DNA of 64,000 nucleotides from Chitinophaga sedimenti (GTDB taxonomy: Bacteria > Bacteroidota > Bacteroidia > Chitinophagales > Chitinophagaceae). Shown piece by piece: positions 37,343 to 45,372 of the stretch (positions are counted from its first letter, which is position 1; each line of letters begins with the position of its first letter). The stretch spans positions 4,774,001-4,838,000 of the forward strand of contig NZ_JAKUKA010000001.1 of the NCBI RefSeq assembly GCF_023156195.1, read 5' to 3'. The notes beneath the pieces were generated by a model. The model saw only the letters and a program-made list of their open reading frames with translations, ran no database searches and was not told the origin of the DNA. A program made the position numbers and the translations under genes.

Positions 37343-38169
37343 TTAGCTCGCACCCGCCAGTTTTTTCTCCTGCTCTGCCACCACGCCGGCGGCGGTATCC
37401 GGCAGGGTAATTACCGTGTACGTACCCTCTATACGGCGGTGATGGTCGTAGAGGTGGCGGGTGATGATTTCGGCGTGTGTATCGTACCGTACATTCATCA
37501 GCTGAATGCGCTCGGCGGCTATTTCAGCGCCTTCGTTGCCTGCATCGGGTGGTAGCGTTGCGGGACGATAAGCCCCATTATCTTCCAGGCGGATGTAAAG
37601 ATTATTGCGGGTATGTCCCACTTCAATATTCAGGTAACCGCCGGAGGCTGCTGGCGCAGCAGGAGTCGGCGGTAGATGGCATGGCGGGCATATGGTTGGA
37701 CGATGAAGGGCGGGATCATGGTTTGTTCCCTGTCCACATCTCTCATCACCTTAATATGACAGGTGAACTTTTGTCCGAACCGCAGTTGTTCCAGCTGAAT
37801 GTACAACTCCAGCGCCTCCAGCTCTGCGGCCAATGTAATCCATTCGCGGCGGCTGTTTTCAATCGTCAGGCGCATCAACTTGGCAAAGCTCATTAAATGC
37901 CGGCTGGCTTCGTCGGTGCTGGTGGTAAGAATAAAATTATGGATCGCACTCAGGCTGTTGAAAATAAATGAGGGGTCGAGCTGCGCCTGGAAAGCGTGCA
38001 GCTCCAGCGAGCGCCATGACTGTTTCACCTCCTGTTGTCTGCGCATTTTTACCTTCCACTTACGTTCGCGCCAGATGATAAGGCTGCAGAAGGCAATTGC
38101 CCCGGATATGGAAACCGCCCAGTAGAGCCAACTGGCGTGTCTAAAAATATAACTTAACGTATTCAACAC
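37343..38169 (-). CDS. LytS/YehU-type sensor kinase with degenerate catalytic motifs, one frameshift
   Basis: About 275 residues. One N-terminal membrane helix (WLYWAVSISGAIAFCSLII), a linker helix, the His_kinase domain and an ATPase-like end. In the family the phosphoacceptor is His in QxNPHFLFN; here the sequence is QAQLDPSFIFNSLSAI, with Ser. The N-box, normally ENAIxH, reads QPYARHAIYRRLL, without the Asn. G1 is only DNGAYRPAT, and no GxG box follows. The frame breaks near 37643 (one C missing: QQPPGGYLNIEVG). Either a pseudokinase that scaffolds its LytTR partner, or in part a sequencing artefact. A clean LytS-type kinase is at 48440-49714 for comparison. Confidence 0.8.
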
Positions 38170-38358
38170 AATAAACTGTAACTGCAGGGGCTGTTTTGGT
38201 CCTCAGATATATGTAAATATAGAGGCCCGGCGCTAGGCAAAAAACCGCCAATTATTATTAGGCGACATTTGAAAGATAAGAGGAGGGGATTGAGCGATAA
38301 TTGGCTCTGAATGAGATAAACCGGTTTAGCGCATTAACAAACGGAGGGAGATGGCACT
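38170..38358. other. Intergenic region upstream of the LytS-like gene
   Basis: 189 bases between the LytS-like gene and the terminator of the OmpR-type regulator gene. No reading frame, repeat or consensus promoter is evident. Confidence 0.4.
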
Positions 38359-38381
38359 AAAAAAGGGCTTTTCAGCCCCTT
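38359..38381 (-). terminator. Terminator of the yicC-gldH-kinase-regulator operon
   Basis: Minus-strand stem GGGCT / AGCCC (extendable with flanking pairs) with a GAAA loop and six T, starting two bases beyond the regulator stop. Confidence 0.75.
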
Positions 38382-38382
38382 A

Positions 38383-39092
38383 TCAAACGTCTGTAAACTT
38401 GTAACCAACCCCGCGTACCGAATGGAAGTACCGCGAGTTACGGCTATCTTCTTCAAAATACTTGCGGAAGTTAAGAATGAAATTATCGATGGTGCGAGTG
38501 GTAGGATAAACATTATACCCCCAAACCACCTGTAATATCTTTTCGCGGGTTACTACCTCGCCTTTGTTTTCGATGAGCAGCTTGAGCAACATGGTTTCCT
38601 TTTAGAAAGCTCATGATGCTTACCATCTTTACCTACGCATTCCTGTGCGGCAAAGTCAATCGTGTTGCTGCCGAAGCGGTAAACGTTGGGCACGCTGTCT
38701 TTATCCCGGATCTTTTTATTTTTTACGATGAGTTTTTCTACGCGCAGCAGCAGCTCTTCCAGGTTAAAGGGCTTGGTCATGTAGTCGTCGCCGCCCTTTT
38801 TGAGACCCAGTACGCGGTCGGCGCTGCTGTTTTTGGCGCTCAGGAACAAGATGGGCACTTCGTTGTTCTGGATGCGGATGTTTTCGCAAACTGCAATGCC
38901 GTCCATTTCGGGCAGCATGATGTCCAGTATGATCAGGTCGAAATATTCGTTTTTAACAGCCTTCAAAGCAGTAGTGCCGTTATCTACAGCGGTCACTTCG
39001 TACCCCTCCAGCTCCAGGTTCAGCTTCAGGGCTTCCCGGAGGTTTTCCTCGTCTTCTACCAGTAATATTGATGCTTTAGTAGCTTCTTTCAT
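38383..39092 (-). CDS. OmpR-family response regulator, one frameshift
   Basis: About 237 residues. Receiver with ILLVEDEENLREALKLNL, phospho-Asp in LIILDIMLPEMDG, Lys in YMTKPFNLEELL; winged-helix output domain with MLLKLLIENKGEVVTREKIL and TIDNFILNFRKYFEED, ending FHSVRGVGYKFTDV. The break is at about 38603 (A4 should be A5: HHELSKKETMLLKLL). It lies 70 bases after the histidine kinase gene and is its natural partner; both follow yicC and gldH on the same strand. Confidence 0.92.
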
Positions 39093-39162
39093 ATGCTGAA
39101 TGATTTGGCCCGCGGTAAACCAGCCGGGGCGCTCTATAAATTTACTGACAACTCGTTAATTT

Positions 39163-40179
39163 CTATGCGCTTTGTACAGAATATTCGCCAAGGGTGATTT
39201 CGAATATCGTGCCCGCGGGTGCGTTATCCTTTACTACAATCGTGCCGTTATGCTGTTCAATTATCTTCCTGGTAAGGTATAAACCCAGCCCGGATCCTTT
39301 GGCACTGCGGGTATTCTCGTTTCCTATTCTATAAAACTTCTGGAAGATGCGGTCCTTTTCGTCAGCCGGTATACCCGGACCTGCGTCAATGACCTGCCAT
39401 TTCAGCAGCCGGTCCTTTTCAAACAGCTTTACTTCGATATCCGTTCCTTTGGGTACGTATTTGATGGCATTTTCCACCAGGTTGCTCAACACAATCTGCA
39501 GCATAAACTTATCTGCATCGACCCATATATCCGGCTGGATGTCTGAATGAATGCGGTGGGAGGTTACGCGCCCGGCTATTTCATCGGTGCCGGCCTGCAC
39601 CAGCGACGACAAGTCTACCTGTTCCTGGTAAAGCTGATAGCGTTGGTTTTCGAACTGCGACGCCAGCAGAATGTTGTTACAAAGCTGGTCCAGGCGGTTG
39701 GTTTCCCGGATCGTATTGTCAATCAGTTTGTGTTGTTTCTCTTCGTCCAGCTTACGTTTGCGGATGGTTTCGAGATTCAGTTTAGCGGCGGCGATGGGCG
39801 ATTTCAGTTCGTGGGTCACCGCCATCATAAAGTTCTGCTGCTGCTGTTGCAGCTTGAGTTGCTTGCGGATGGCGCGGTATACGAGCCAGGCGCCCACCAG
39901 CAGTATGATCATAAAAATAGCGCCTTCGCCAATAAACTTAAAAGTGCGCAGATCTTCGTTCTTCGTAATCCGCTGTTCGGCCAGCCGGTATTCCATGGGC
40001 CGTTTCAGACTGTCGACCCGCATGGCGAGGTTCTCGCGTTCGTACCCTGTAATTTCCGCGCTCTGGCGAAACAGCAGTACGCCCCACCACACCAGCGCCA
40101 TGATGGTGTAGATAAGCAGGAATAAGTACACAGGTGTTACCATCTTCCCGCTCTCCAGCTTATGGAATATCCTTTTCAT
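39163..40179 (-). CDS. Membrane sensor histidine kinase
   Basis: 338 residues. Two membrane helices (VYLFLLIYTIMALVWWGVLL, about 17-36; AIFMIILLVGAWLVYRAI, about 88-105) bracket a short, roughly 45-residue periplasmic loop; no HAMP domain. HisKA H-box AVTHELKSPIAAAKLNL, N-box NLVENAIKY, G1 as DAGPGIPADE, F-box FQKFYRI and G2 GSGLGLYL. Its start codon abuts the gldH stop. The short loop suggests it senses something in or near the membrane, perhaps through GldH-related proteins, though this is inference. Intact frame. Confidence 0.92.
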   Translation of the reverse strand: MKRIFHKLESGKMVTPVYLFLLIYTIMALVWWGVLLFRQSAEITGYERENLAMRVDSLKRPMEYRLAEQRITKNEDLRTFKFIGEGAIFMIILLVGAWLVYRAIRKQLKLQQQQQNFMMAVTHELKSPIAAAKLNLETIRKRKLDEEKQHKLIDNTIRETNRLDQLCNNILLASQFENQRYQLYQEQVDLSSLVQAGTDEIAGRVTSHRIHSDIQPDIWVDADKFMLQIVLSNLVENAIKYVPKGTDIEVKLFEKDRLLKWQVIDAGPGIPADEKDRIFQKFYRIGNENTRSAKGSGLGLYLTRKIIEQHNGTIVVKDNAPAGTIFEITLGEYSVQSA

Positions 40180-40686
40180 CTATCTAAGCCTAAGCGTATC
40201 TTTCTGGATGCGCAGTCCCACGTTCATAACGCCGGACAGTGGATCCTGCCGCATGTTTTGTTGAAAGCTGAATTTGTAGGCGCCCGGCTTGGCGAAAACG
40301 CCACGTTGGTTAATGAGCACCCGGTGTTCAAAAATATCGTCGGTCCCGCTGCCCAGCCACTTCCCGGTAACATCTTCCAGTGGCAATTCTACACGCTGGC
40401 TGTCCACCTTGTTATCTGGCGAGATAATGCGGATTACGAGCCACAGGTTGCTGAAAGGGTAGCTGTCGCGGTGGCGCACGTTAGCATAAAGCGTATAAAA
40501 GTACCCGGTGTCTTCGGGTGCAATATTTAATTCAAAAGAGGGGATATAATCGGATTTCCAGGAATGACCGGGAATCTCGAGGTTCTTTTCATAGGTGTCC
40601 AGCTTGGGCGGCTTACAGGCGGCCACGTAAAACAGCAGGCCCAGTACGGCGCCTGCCAGCGGGATATTTCTGGTATTACAAAACAT
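40180..40686 (-). CDS. gldH: Gliding motility lipoprotein GldH
   Basis: 168 residues. Lipoprotein signal with lipobox FYVAAC. The GldH pattern is visible: DTYEKNLEIPGHSWKSD, then Tyr-rich YTLYANVRHRDSYPFSNLWL, and LEDVTGKWLGSGTDDIFEH. In Flavobacterium johnsoniae GldH is needed for gliding and, with other Gld proteins, for type IX secretion-dependent surface functions; many non-gliding Bacteroidota keep a homologue. Its start overlaps the yicC end by 11 bases, and its stop touches the kinase start, so all are one operon. Intact. Confidence 0.9.
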   Translation of the reverse strand: MFCNTRNIPLAGAVLGLLFYVAACKPPKLDTYEKNLEIPGHSWKSDYIPSFELNIAPEDTGYFYTLYANVRHRDSYPFSNLWLVIRIISPDNKVDSQRVELPLEDVTGKWLGSGTDDIFEHRVLINQRGVFAKPGAYKFSFQQNMRQDPLSGVMNVGLRIQKDTLRLR

Positions 40687-41549
40687 TCAGTACCTGTTCT
40701 TTTGCTTTTTCCAATTCATCTTTCATCATTACCACCCATTGCTGAATAGCGGCATCGTTTGCTTTGGAGCCGGTGGTGTTTATTTCTCGGCCAATTTCCT
40801 GCAGCACGAAGCCCAGCTTCTTGCCTTTGGCGGCGTCGTCGTCTTTCAGCATTTCCTTAAAGTAGCGGAGGTGATTTTCCAGGCGGATGAGCTCTTCGCT
40901 GATGTCCAGTTTTTCCAGGTAAAATACGAGCTCCTGCTCCATGCGGTTGCCGTCCACGTTTTCCTTACCTACATACTCGGCCAGCAGCGTTTCAATGCGT
41001 GTACGCACTTTATCTTTGCGCAGCGGGTCCAGTTCGCGTACTTTTTCGGTGTAGGCCGTAATGTTATCGATGCGGAGCAGCAGGTCTTTCTGCAACATGG
41101 CGCCTTCGTCCTGGCGGTGTTCGTCCAGTTCTTTCAGGGCCAGCTTCAATACGTCCAGCGCTTCGTTCCATTCTGCTTCGGTAATTTGTTCGGTAGCGGG
41201 GTTACTACTTCGGGGAGCTTCATCAGCACGTTCAGCATATCGTCCTGCGGCAGGCGCAGTTCTGTTGCCAGTGAAGTGATAGCGGAGTGGTAATATTTGG
41301 CCAGCTCGCTGTTAATCACCACAGGGCGGGTAGCCCCATTCTGTTTAATGTTGATGGTAGCGTCGATAGTACCGCGTTGCAGTACTGCCTGCAGCTGGTT
41401 GCGGATATCAAACTCGTAGGGCTTTAACAGGGGTGACATTTTCAGGTTCACCTCGAACTGTTTGCCATTCAGCGATTTTACTTCTGCGATGATGGTGGTA
41501 TCGTTCCGGTAAACTCTGCACGGCCGAAGCCGGTCATGGATTTTAACAT
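40676..41549 (-). CDS. YicC/YloC-family endoribonuclease, two frameshifts
   Basis: About 291 residues. The family N-terminus MLKSMTGFGRAEF lies in one frame at 41549, the middle (IIAEVKSLNGKQFEVNLKM) in another and the C-terminal DUF1732 part (RLDNITAYTEK type region, EIGREINTTGSKANDAAIQQ) in the third. Breaks near 41510 (G2 should be G3: FTGNDTTIIAEVKSL) and near 41200 (C missing: TPATEQITEAEWNEALDVL). E. coli YicC is an RNase that degrades small RNAs. In many bacteria the next gene is gmk; here it is gldH. Promoter match upstream is exact. Confidence 0.9.
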
Positions 41550-41568
41550 AGACTAAGTTTGTACGCAA

Positions 41569-41599
41569 CAAACCTAGTTAAATTAGCGCAAAGCGCAAA
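41569..41599 (-). promoter_or_regulatory. Promoter of the yicC-gldH-kinase-regulator operon
   Basis: Minus strand TTTG (41596-41599), exactly 19 bases, TAGGTTTG (41569-41576): full consensus match. Start predicted near 41562, leaving a leader of about 13 bases before the ATG at 41549. Confidence 0.8.
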
Positions 41600-41622
41600 G
41601 GAGCGGTGGTCGGGAGGCTGGT

Positions 41623-42212
41623 CTATTTATCGAACAGCGCCTTGAAAAGCTCCCCTCGCGTCATTTCTACCAGGTCGCCGGGCTGCATCCCTGCTATCGT
41701 AAGCCGTTCTATCCGGTAACGGATAAGCCTCAACGTGGGAAAACCGGTAGCGGCGGTCATCTTGCGCACCTGCCGGTTTTTGCCTTCGTTCAGGGTAAGG
41801 CTGATCCAGGGCGCCGGAATACTTTTACGGAAACGGATGGGGGATTGCGTTCCGGTACGGCGGGTTCTTCCCCAAACAACCGTGCTTTGGCGGAACGTGT
41901 ACGGTAGTCCTTTCCATCTATGTTGATGGTTACGCCCTTTTGTAATTGCGCCACCGCTTCGGGTGTTACGGCACCATCTACCTGTACCCAGTACTCCCGT
42001 TCATGGGCAAACTTCGGGTCGAGCAGCCGATGGTTAAGATTTTTGTCGTTGGTGAGTATCAACAGCCCTTCGCTGTCGTAGTCGAGCCGGCCCACCGGGT
42101 ACACGTCTTTGGGTACGTCGAAAAAGTCGGCCAGCACCTGCTTGTCGCCCTCGCGGCCGAAGCGGGTGAGTACATGGTAAGGTTTATATACAATGTAGTA
42201 GCGTAGTGGCAT
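41623..42212 (-). CDS. RsuA/RluE-family pseudouridine synthase, one frameshift
   Basis: About 197 residues, no S4 domain. The catalytic Asp is in VGRLDYDSEGLLILTND, and KNRQVRKMTAATGFPTLRL is the family's second block; together they indicate the short RluE/RluF-like group acting on 23S rRNA or on tRNA. The break is near 41838 (C5 should be C6: RNPPIRFRKSIPAPWISLT); the true stop is 41623-41625. A TACTTTTG box (42228-42235, minus) 16 bases upstream of the ATG is the likely -7 element. Divergent from the Crp/Fnr gene. Confidence 0.88.
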
Positions 42213-42300
42213 ATCTTCCTAAAAAAGCAAAAGTAGGATTTTTGAAAAGGAGGAACATGGATACTCATTGCACACCCTGCTCAAACGGGACCAAAAACCC

Positions 42301-42330
42301 TTGGTCGGGGGCTGTATTTCCGTACTTTTG
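42301..42330 (+). promoter_or_regulatory. Promoter of the Crp/Fnr gene
   Basis: TTG (42301-42303), exactly 19 bases, TACTTTTG (42323-42330): full consensus match. Predicted start near 42336, 27 bases before the ATG at 42363. Confidence 0.8.
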
Positions 42331-42362
42331 CAAATCCTCATGCCTGATTATGAGTTCCGAGT

Positions 42363-43067
42363 ATGATCATAGAAAATATCGCGTGCCAGTATTGTAATAA
42401 ACGGATGAACGATGTGTTTGTGACCGCGTCGGATGAGCATACCACAACGTTGGCTGCGGCCAAGCAGTGCACCGTCTACAAAAGGGGCGATATCATATTC
42501 CAGGAAGGCAGCCATCCTTATGGCATTTACGCCATCAACACCGGCAAAGTAAAACTTACCCATAGTGGCGACGACGGCCGCGAACAAATTATCCGCCTTT
42601 GCAAACCCGGCGATCTTATCGGCTATAAAGCGCTCATCAGTAATGAAACGTATACCGCTACCGCGGTGGTGCTGGAAGATAGCGCCGTATGTTTCGTTCC
42701 CAAGGAGGTTTTTGTTCGCATTCTGCAAAAGGACCCGTCACTGTCGCTGCGCATGATGCAGATTCTCACCAGCGAACTGAGGAGAGCCGAAACCAAAATC
42801 ACCCATCTTTCCCAGAAACCGGTAAGAGAACGCCTGGCCGAAACACTGCTTACCCTCAAAGAAACGTATGGCCTCGAAGCTGATGAACAAACCATCAACG
42901 TGACCCTTTCGCGCGAAGAAATTGCCAACCTGGTAGGCACGGCAACCGAGTCGGCGATTCGCCTGCTGAGCGAGTTCAAAAAGGAAAAGGTGATCGATCT
43001 CTCTGGTAAAAAAATCCGCATCCTTCAATTGCAGCAGCTGATTAAAATGGCCAACCTGCAGGACTAA
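42363..43067 (+). CDS. Crp/Fnr-family transcription regulator
   Basis: 234 residues. A cyclic-nucleotide-binding-like beta-barrel (YKRGDIIFQEGSHPYGIYAI, GKVKLTHSGDDGREQIIRLC, PGDLIGYKALISNE), a long dimer helix, and a winged helix-turn-helix (SREEIANLVGTATESAIRLL). An N-terminal CQYCNKR motif provides a Cys pair; with C37 and C81 this could hold an Fe-S cluster, but the FNR spacing is not met, so ligand is unknown. The start at 42363 fits the mapped consensus promoter. Transcribed alone. Confidence 0.9.
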   Translation: MIIENIACQYCNKRMNDVFVTASDEHTTTLAAAKQCTVYKRGDIIFQEGSHPYGIYAINTGKVKLTHSGDDGREQIIRLCKPGDLIGYKALISNETYTATAVVLEDSAVCFVPKEVFVRILQKDPSLSLRMMQILTSELRRAETKITHLSQKPVRERLAETLLTLKETYGLEADEQTINVTLSREEIANLVGTATESAIRLLSEFKKEKVIDLSGKKIRILQLQQLIKMANLQD

Positions 43068-43266
43068 CTCCCATATCTCCGATTTTTTTCGAACCGATCT
43101 GGTTTAAAACCTATCTTTTTCCTTTCGGAGGATGCTCAACGGCATTTTCGGAATTTATCAACAGGTACATTTCCAGGTGTTTTTTAAGGTTGATGTACGT
43201 GCAGTATGTTGAGATGATTTTGAACTCGCCGGTTGAAAGCCGCATGAACAAAGCGTTCCAGAGGGA

Positions 43267-43348
43267 ATAAAAAAGTCCGACTGTGTGAACAATCAGACTT
43301 TCTTATTATGTGAATGGGTTAGTAAGTACAGGGAAATAAATTTCCCTA
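43267..43348 (-). ncRNA. Candidate small RNA with 5' hairpin and terminator
   Basis: In a 440-base gap a minus-strand terminator ends no visible gene: stem AAAGTCTGATTG / CAGTCGGACTTT pairs fully only on the minus strand (two G-U pairs), with a 6-base loop and six U. About 45 bases upstream is a second hairpin AGGGAAA / TTTCCCT at 43333-43347. A TAATATTG box with TTTTG 15-16 bases before it lies immediately upstream of that hairpin. A transcript of about 80 bases with two hairpins is implied. No protein of useful length fits in it. Confidence 0.4.
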
Positions 43349-43482
43349 CACAATATTAAAAAGAATTTCATGACAAAAGAAAAAATTTGCAAAAAATTTT
43401 ATTCACAGCTTTAAAAAATTTGTGGATAACAGTACGGTAATGATGGGAGAAGATGTGTTACGATCAGCGTACAGTAATTCCA

Positions 43483-43490
43483 TAACTTTG
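43483..43490 (+). promoter_or_regulatory. -7 promoter element of lpxD
   Basis: Perfect TAACTTTG (43483-43490); the -33 position reads GTTAC, a weak match. Start near 43496, 16 bases before the ATG at 43512. It argues against the longer reading frame that opens at 43422. Confidence 0.55.
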
Positions 43491-43511
43491 CTTCACTTAA
43501 CAATCCATCTT

Positions 43512-44464
43512 ATGAAGTTTGAATCACCGATCGCGGTTACGGAAATAGCTGCGCTGATAGGCGCAGAGCTTGTAGGGAACAGTAGTTTACAGGCAACCGG
43601 CATCAACGAGATCCATAAGGTAACGGAAGGCGATATCTCTTTCGTTGACTTCGAAAAGTACTATAACGCCTGCCTTAATTCGGCAGCCACCATCATCATT
43701 ATTAACAAAAAGGTGGATTGTCCCGCCGGCAAAGCCCTGCTGGTGACCAACGATCCCTTCAGCGCATATGTTAGCCTGGTGAAACGCTTCCGTCCCTTTG
43801 TACCGGCGCATACGCCCATCAGCGATACTGCGGTAATCGGGGAAGGCACGGTATTGCAACCGAATGTGTTTGTGGGTCACCATGTTCGCATTGGTAAAAA
43901 CTGCCTTATTCATCCCAATGTTACCATTTACGACCATACCGTCATCGGCGATAACGTGATCATCCAGGCAGGCACCGTAATCGGCTCCGATGCTTTTACT
44001 TCAAGAAACGCGCCGACCGCGAAGTGATGTACGATAAACTGGAAAGCTGCGGCCGGGTAATCATTGAAAGCGATGTGGAAATCGGTGCGGGTTGTACCAT
44101 CGATAAGGGCGTGAGCGGCGATACGATCATTGGTCGCGGCACCAAACTGGACAACATGATTCATATCGGCCACGGTGCGGTAATCGGTAAAAACTGCCTG
44201 TTTGCCGCGCAGGTAGGGATCGGTGGCAAAGCGATTATTGAAGACAATGTAATACTATGGGGACAGGTGGGTGTATCCAAAGACCTGACCATCGGTAAAA
44301 ATGCGGTGGTACTGGCACAGAGCGGCGTACCAAGTTCACTCGAAGGCGGCAAGGTATACTTTGGTTATCCTGCGGAAGATGCGAAAGCGAAGAAGCGTGA
44401 ATTAGCGTGGATCAAGAGGATTCCGGAGATCTGGGAAAGAATTACGAACGCGAAAGCGGAATAG
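43512..44464 (+). CDS. lpxD: UDP-3-O-acylglucosamine N-acyltransferase (LpxD-like), one frameshift
   Basis: Third step of lipid A synthesis. About 318 residues: an N-terminal LpxD domain (ESPIAVTEIAALIGAELVGN, ISFVDFEKYYNA) and a left-handed beta-helix of hexapeptide repeats (IGEGTVLQPNVFVGHHVRIG, VIGKNCLFAAQVGIGGKAII). The catalytic His is likely in MIHIGHGAVIG. The break is near 44003: T4 should be T5 (SDAFYFKKRADREVMYDKL). Bacteroidota have a main LpxD and a second, shorter paralogue, and this could be either; the symbol follows family. Followed by a strong terminator. Confidence 0.87.
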
Positions 44465-44472
44465 CTATATGG

Positions 44473-44498
44473 ACGCCCCGGTACTGCCGGGGCGTTTT
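44473..44498 (+). terminator. Terminator of lpxD
   Basis: 9-bp perfect stem ACGCCCCGG / CCGGGGCGT, 5-base loop, TTTT. Confidence 0.85.
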
Positions 44499-44542
44499 CG
44501 TTTGGTACCCGTCTATAAATGGCGGACGCGGATGGTTTGAGA

Positions 44543-44638
44543 GCCATGTATACTTTGCCGGCCAATAAGCACCCGTTGTTAAAGGGCCATGTATACTTTG
44601 CCGGCCAATAAGCACCCGTTGTTCAAGGGCCATGTATA
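44543..44638. repeat. 43-bp tandem repeat, about 2.2 copies, intergenic
   Basis: Identical 43-bp units start at 44543 and 44586 (one base differs near the end), and a third copy starts at 44629 but diverges after 10 bases. Each unit contains GCCATGTATACTTTGCCGG and CACCCGTTGTT. The TATACTTTG and TTG-like parts resemble promoter boxes, though spacing inside the array is 13-15 bases, too short for a normal promoter. It sits between the lpxD terminator and a secreted-protein gene. Confidence 0.85.
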
Positions 44639-44697
44639 CATAGCCCACCATATCGGCAATAACCTTTAAATTAGCACCTCGAAACAACCCACAACCC

Positions 44698-45372
44698 ATG
44701 AAACGGATCGCCACCTTCCTCTTCGCCTGCATCTGCCTCACCGCCGCCGCTCCAGCCAAAGACGACCTATATACCACCGAACAGGAATGGAAAGTAACCA
44801 TCAACGATGGTTGGTTCAGTGCTAAAACCGTCACAATGGGCAATTTCAGCACGTCCTCCCGCAAAAACGGCATCGCTGCAGGCTCACCGTCGGCACAGTT
44901 CAAAAACACGCAAAACGCGTCCAATTTCACGGTAAAGGGCGAAGATGAAAATATGCTCGTGCAGGTACTACGCACTCCCATCATTACCTTTTCCGAACAA
45001 AAGCTGCCAAAGTACCTTTCCGAATTAAAAGGCGAAGCCACCCTCTTTTATGCCTGGATCAACGGCACCAAAGCGCAACCGCTGCAAACCTGGGAGCTGC
45101 TGCTCAAAGACCCCAGCTACCTGAACCTGAACGACAACGCCAGTATCGGCATTTTAAGAAGCGGCAAAGAAGAGCTACGCATCACCGCACACAACAAATT
45201 CGGCATCGTGAACTCGCACGAAAAACCCTGCTTCGAATTTCATGATGGTAAAAAAACGCTGGCGGCAGTAATGGTGGCCGAACAGCCACGCATGTGGGTA
45301 AGCGTAAAAGTGGAGGAGGGCCAGAAAAAGATATTGGTGGCCGCTATGAGCGCACTGCTCATGCGTATTTAG
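44698..45372 (+). CDS. Secreted protein of unknown function
   Basis: 224 residues with a signal peptide (MKRIATFLFACICLTAAAPA). The mature part is mixed alpha/beta with segments such as EWKVTINDGWFSAKTVTMGN and ELRITAHNKFGIVNSHEKPC and a single later Cys. No domain recognised. One intact frame; the preceding 43-bp repeat array occupies its presumed promoter region. The stop overlaps the convergent epimerase stop by 4 bases. Confidence 0.72.
   Translation: MKRIATFLFACICLTAAAPAKDDLYTTEQEWKVTINDGWFSAKTVTMGNFSTSSRKNGIAAGSPSAQFKNTQNASNFTVKGEDENMLVQVLRTPIITFSEQKLPKYLSELKGEATLFYAWINGTKAQPLQTWELLLKDPSYLNLNDNASIGILRSGKEELRITAHNKFGIVNSHEKPCFEFHDGKKTLAAVMVAEQPRMWVSVKVEEGQKKILVAAMSALLMRI

Noticed and set aside
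37343-38169. Treating the broken LytS-like gene as a plain pseudogene
   Set aside because: It has one frameshift like its intact-function neighbours and keeps domain layout and operon position; motif loss is separate from the frame break.
43422-43511. Earlier start for lpxD
   Set aside because: A perfect -7 box (43483-43490) lies within this extension, and the LpxD domain begins at 43512.
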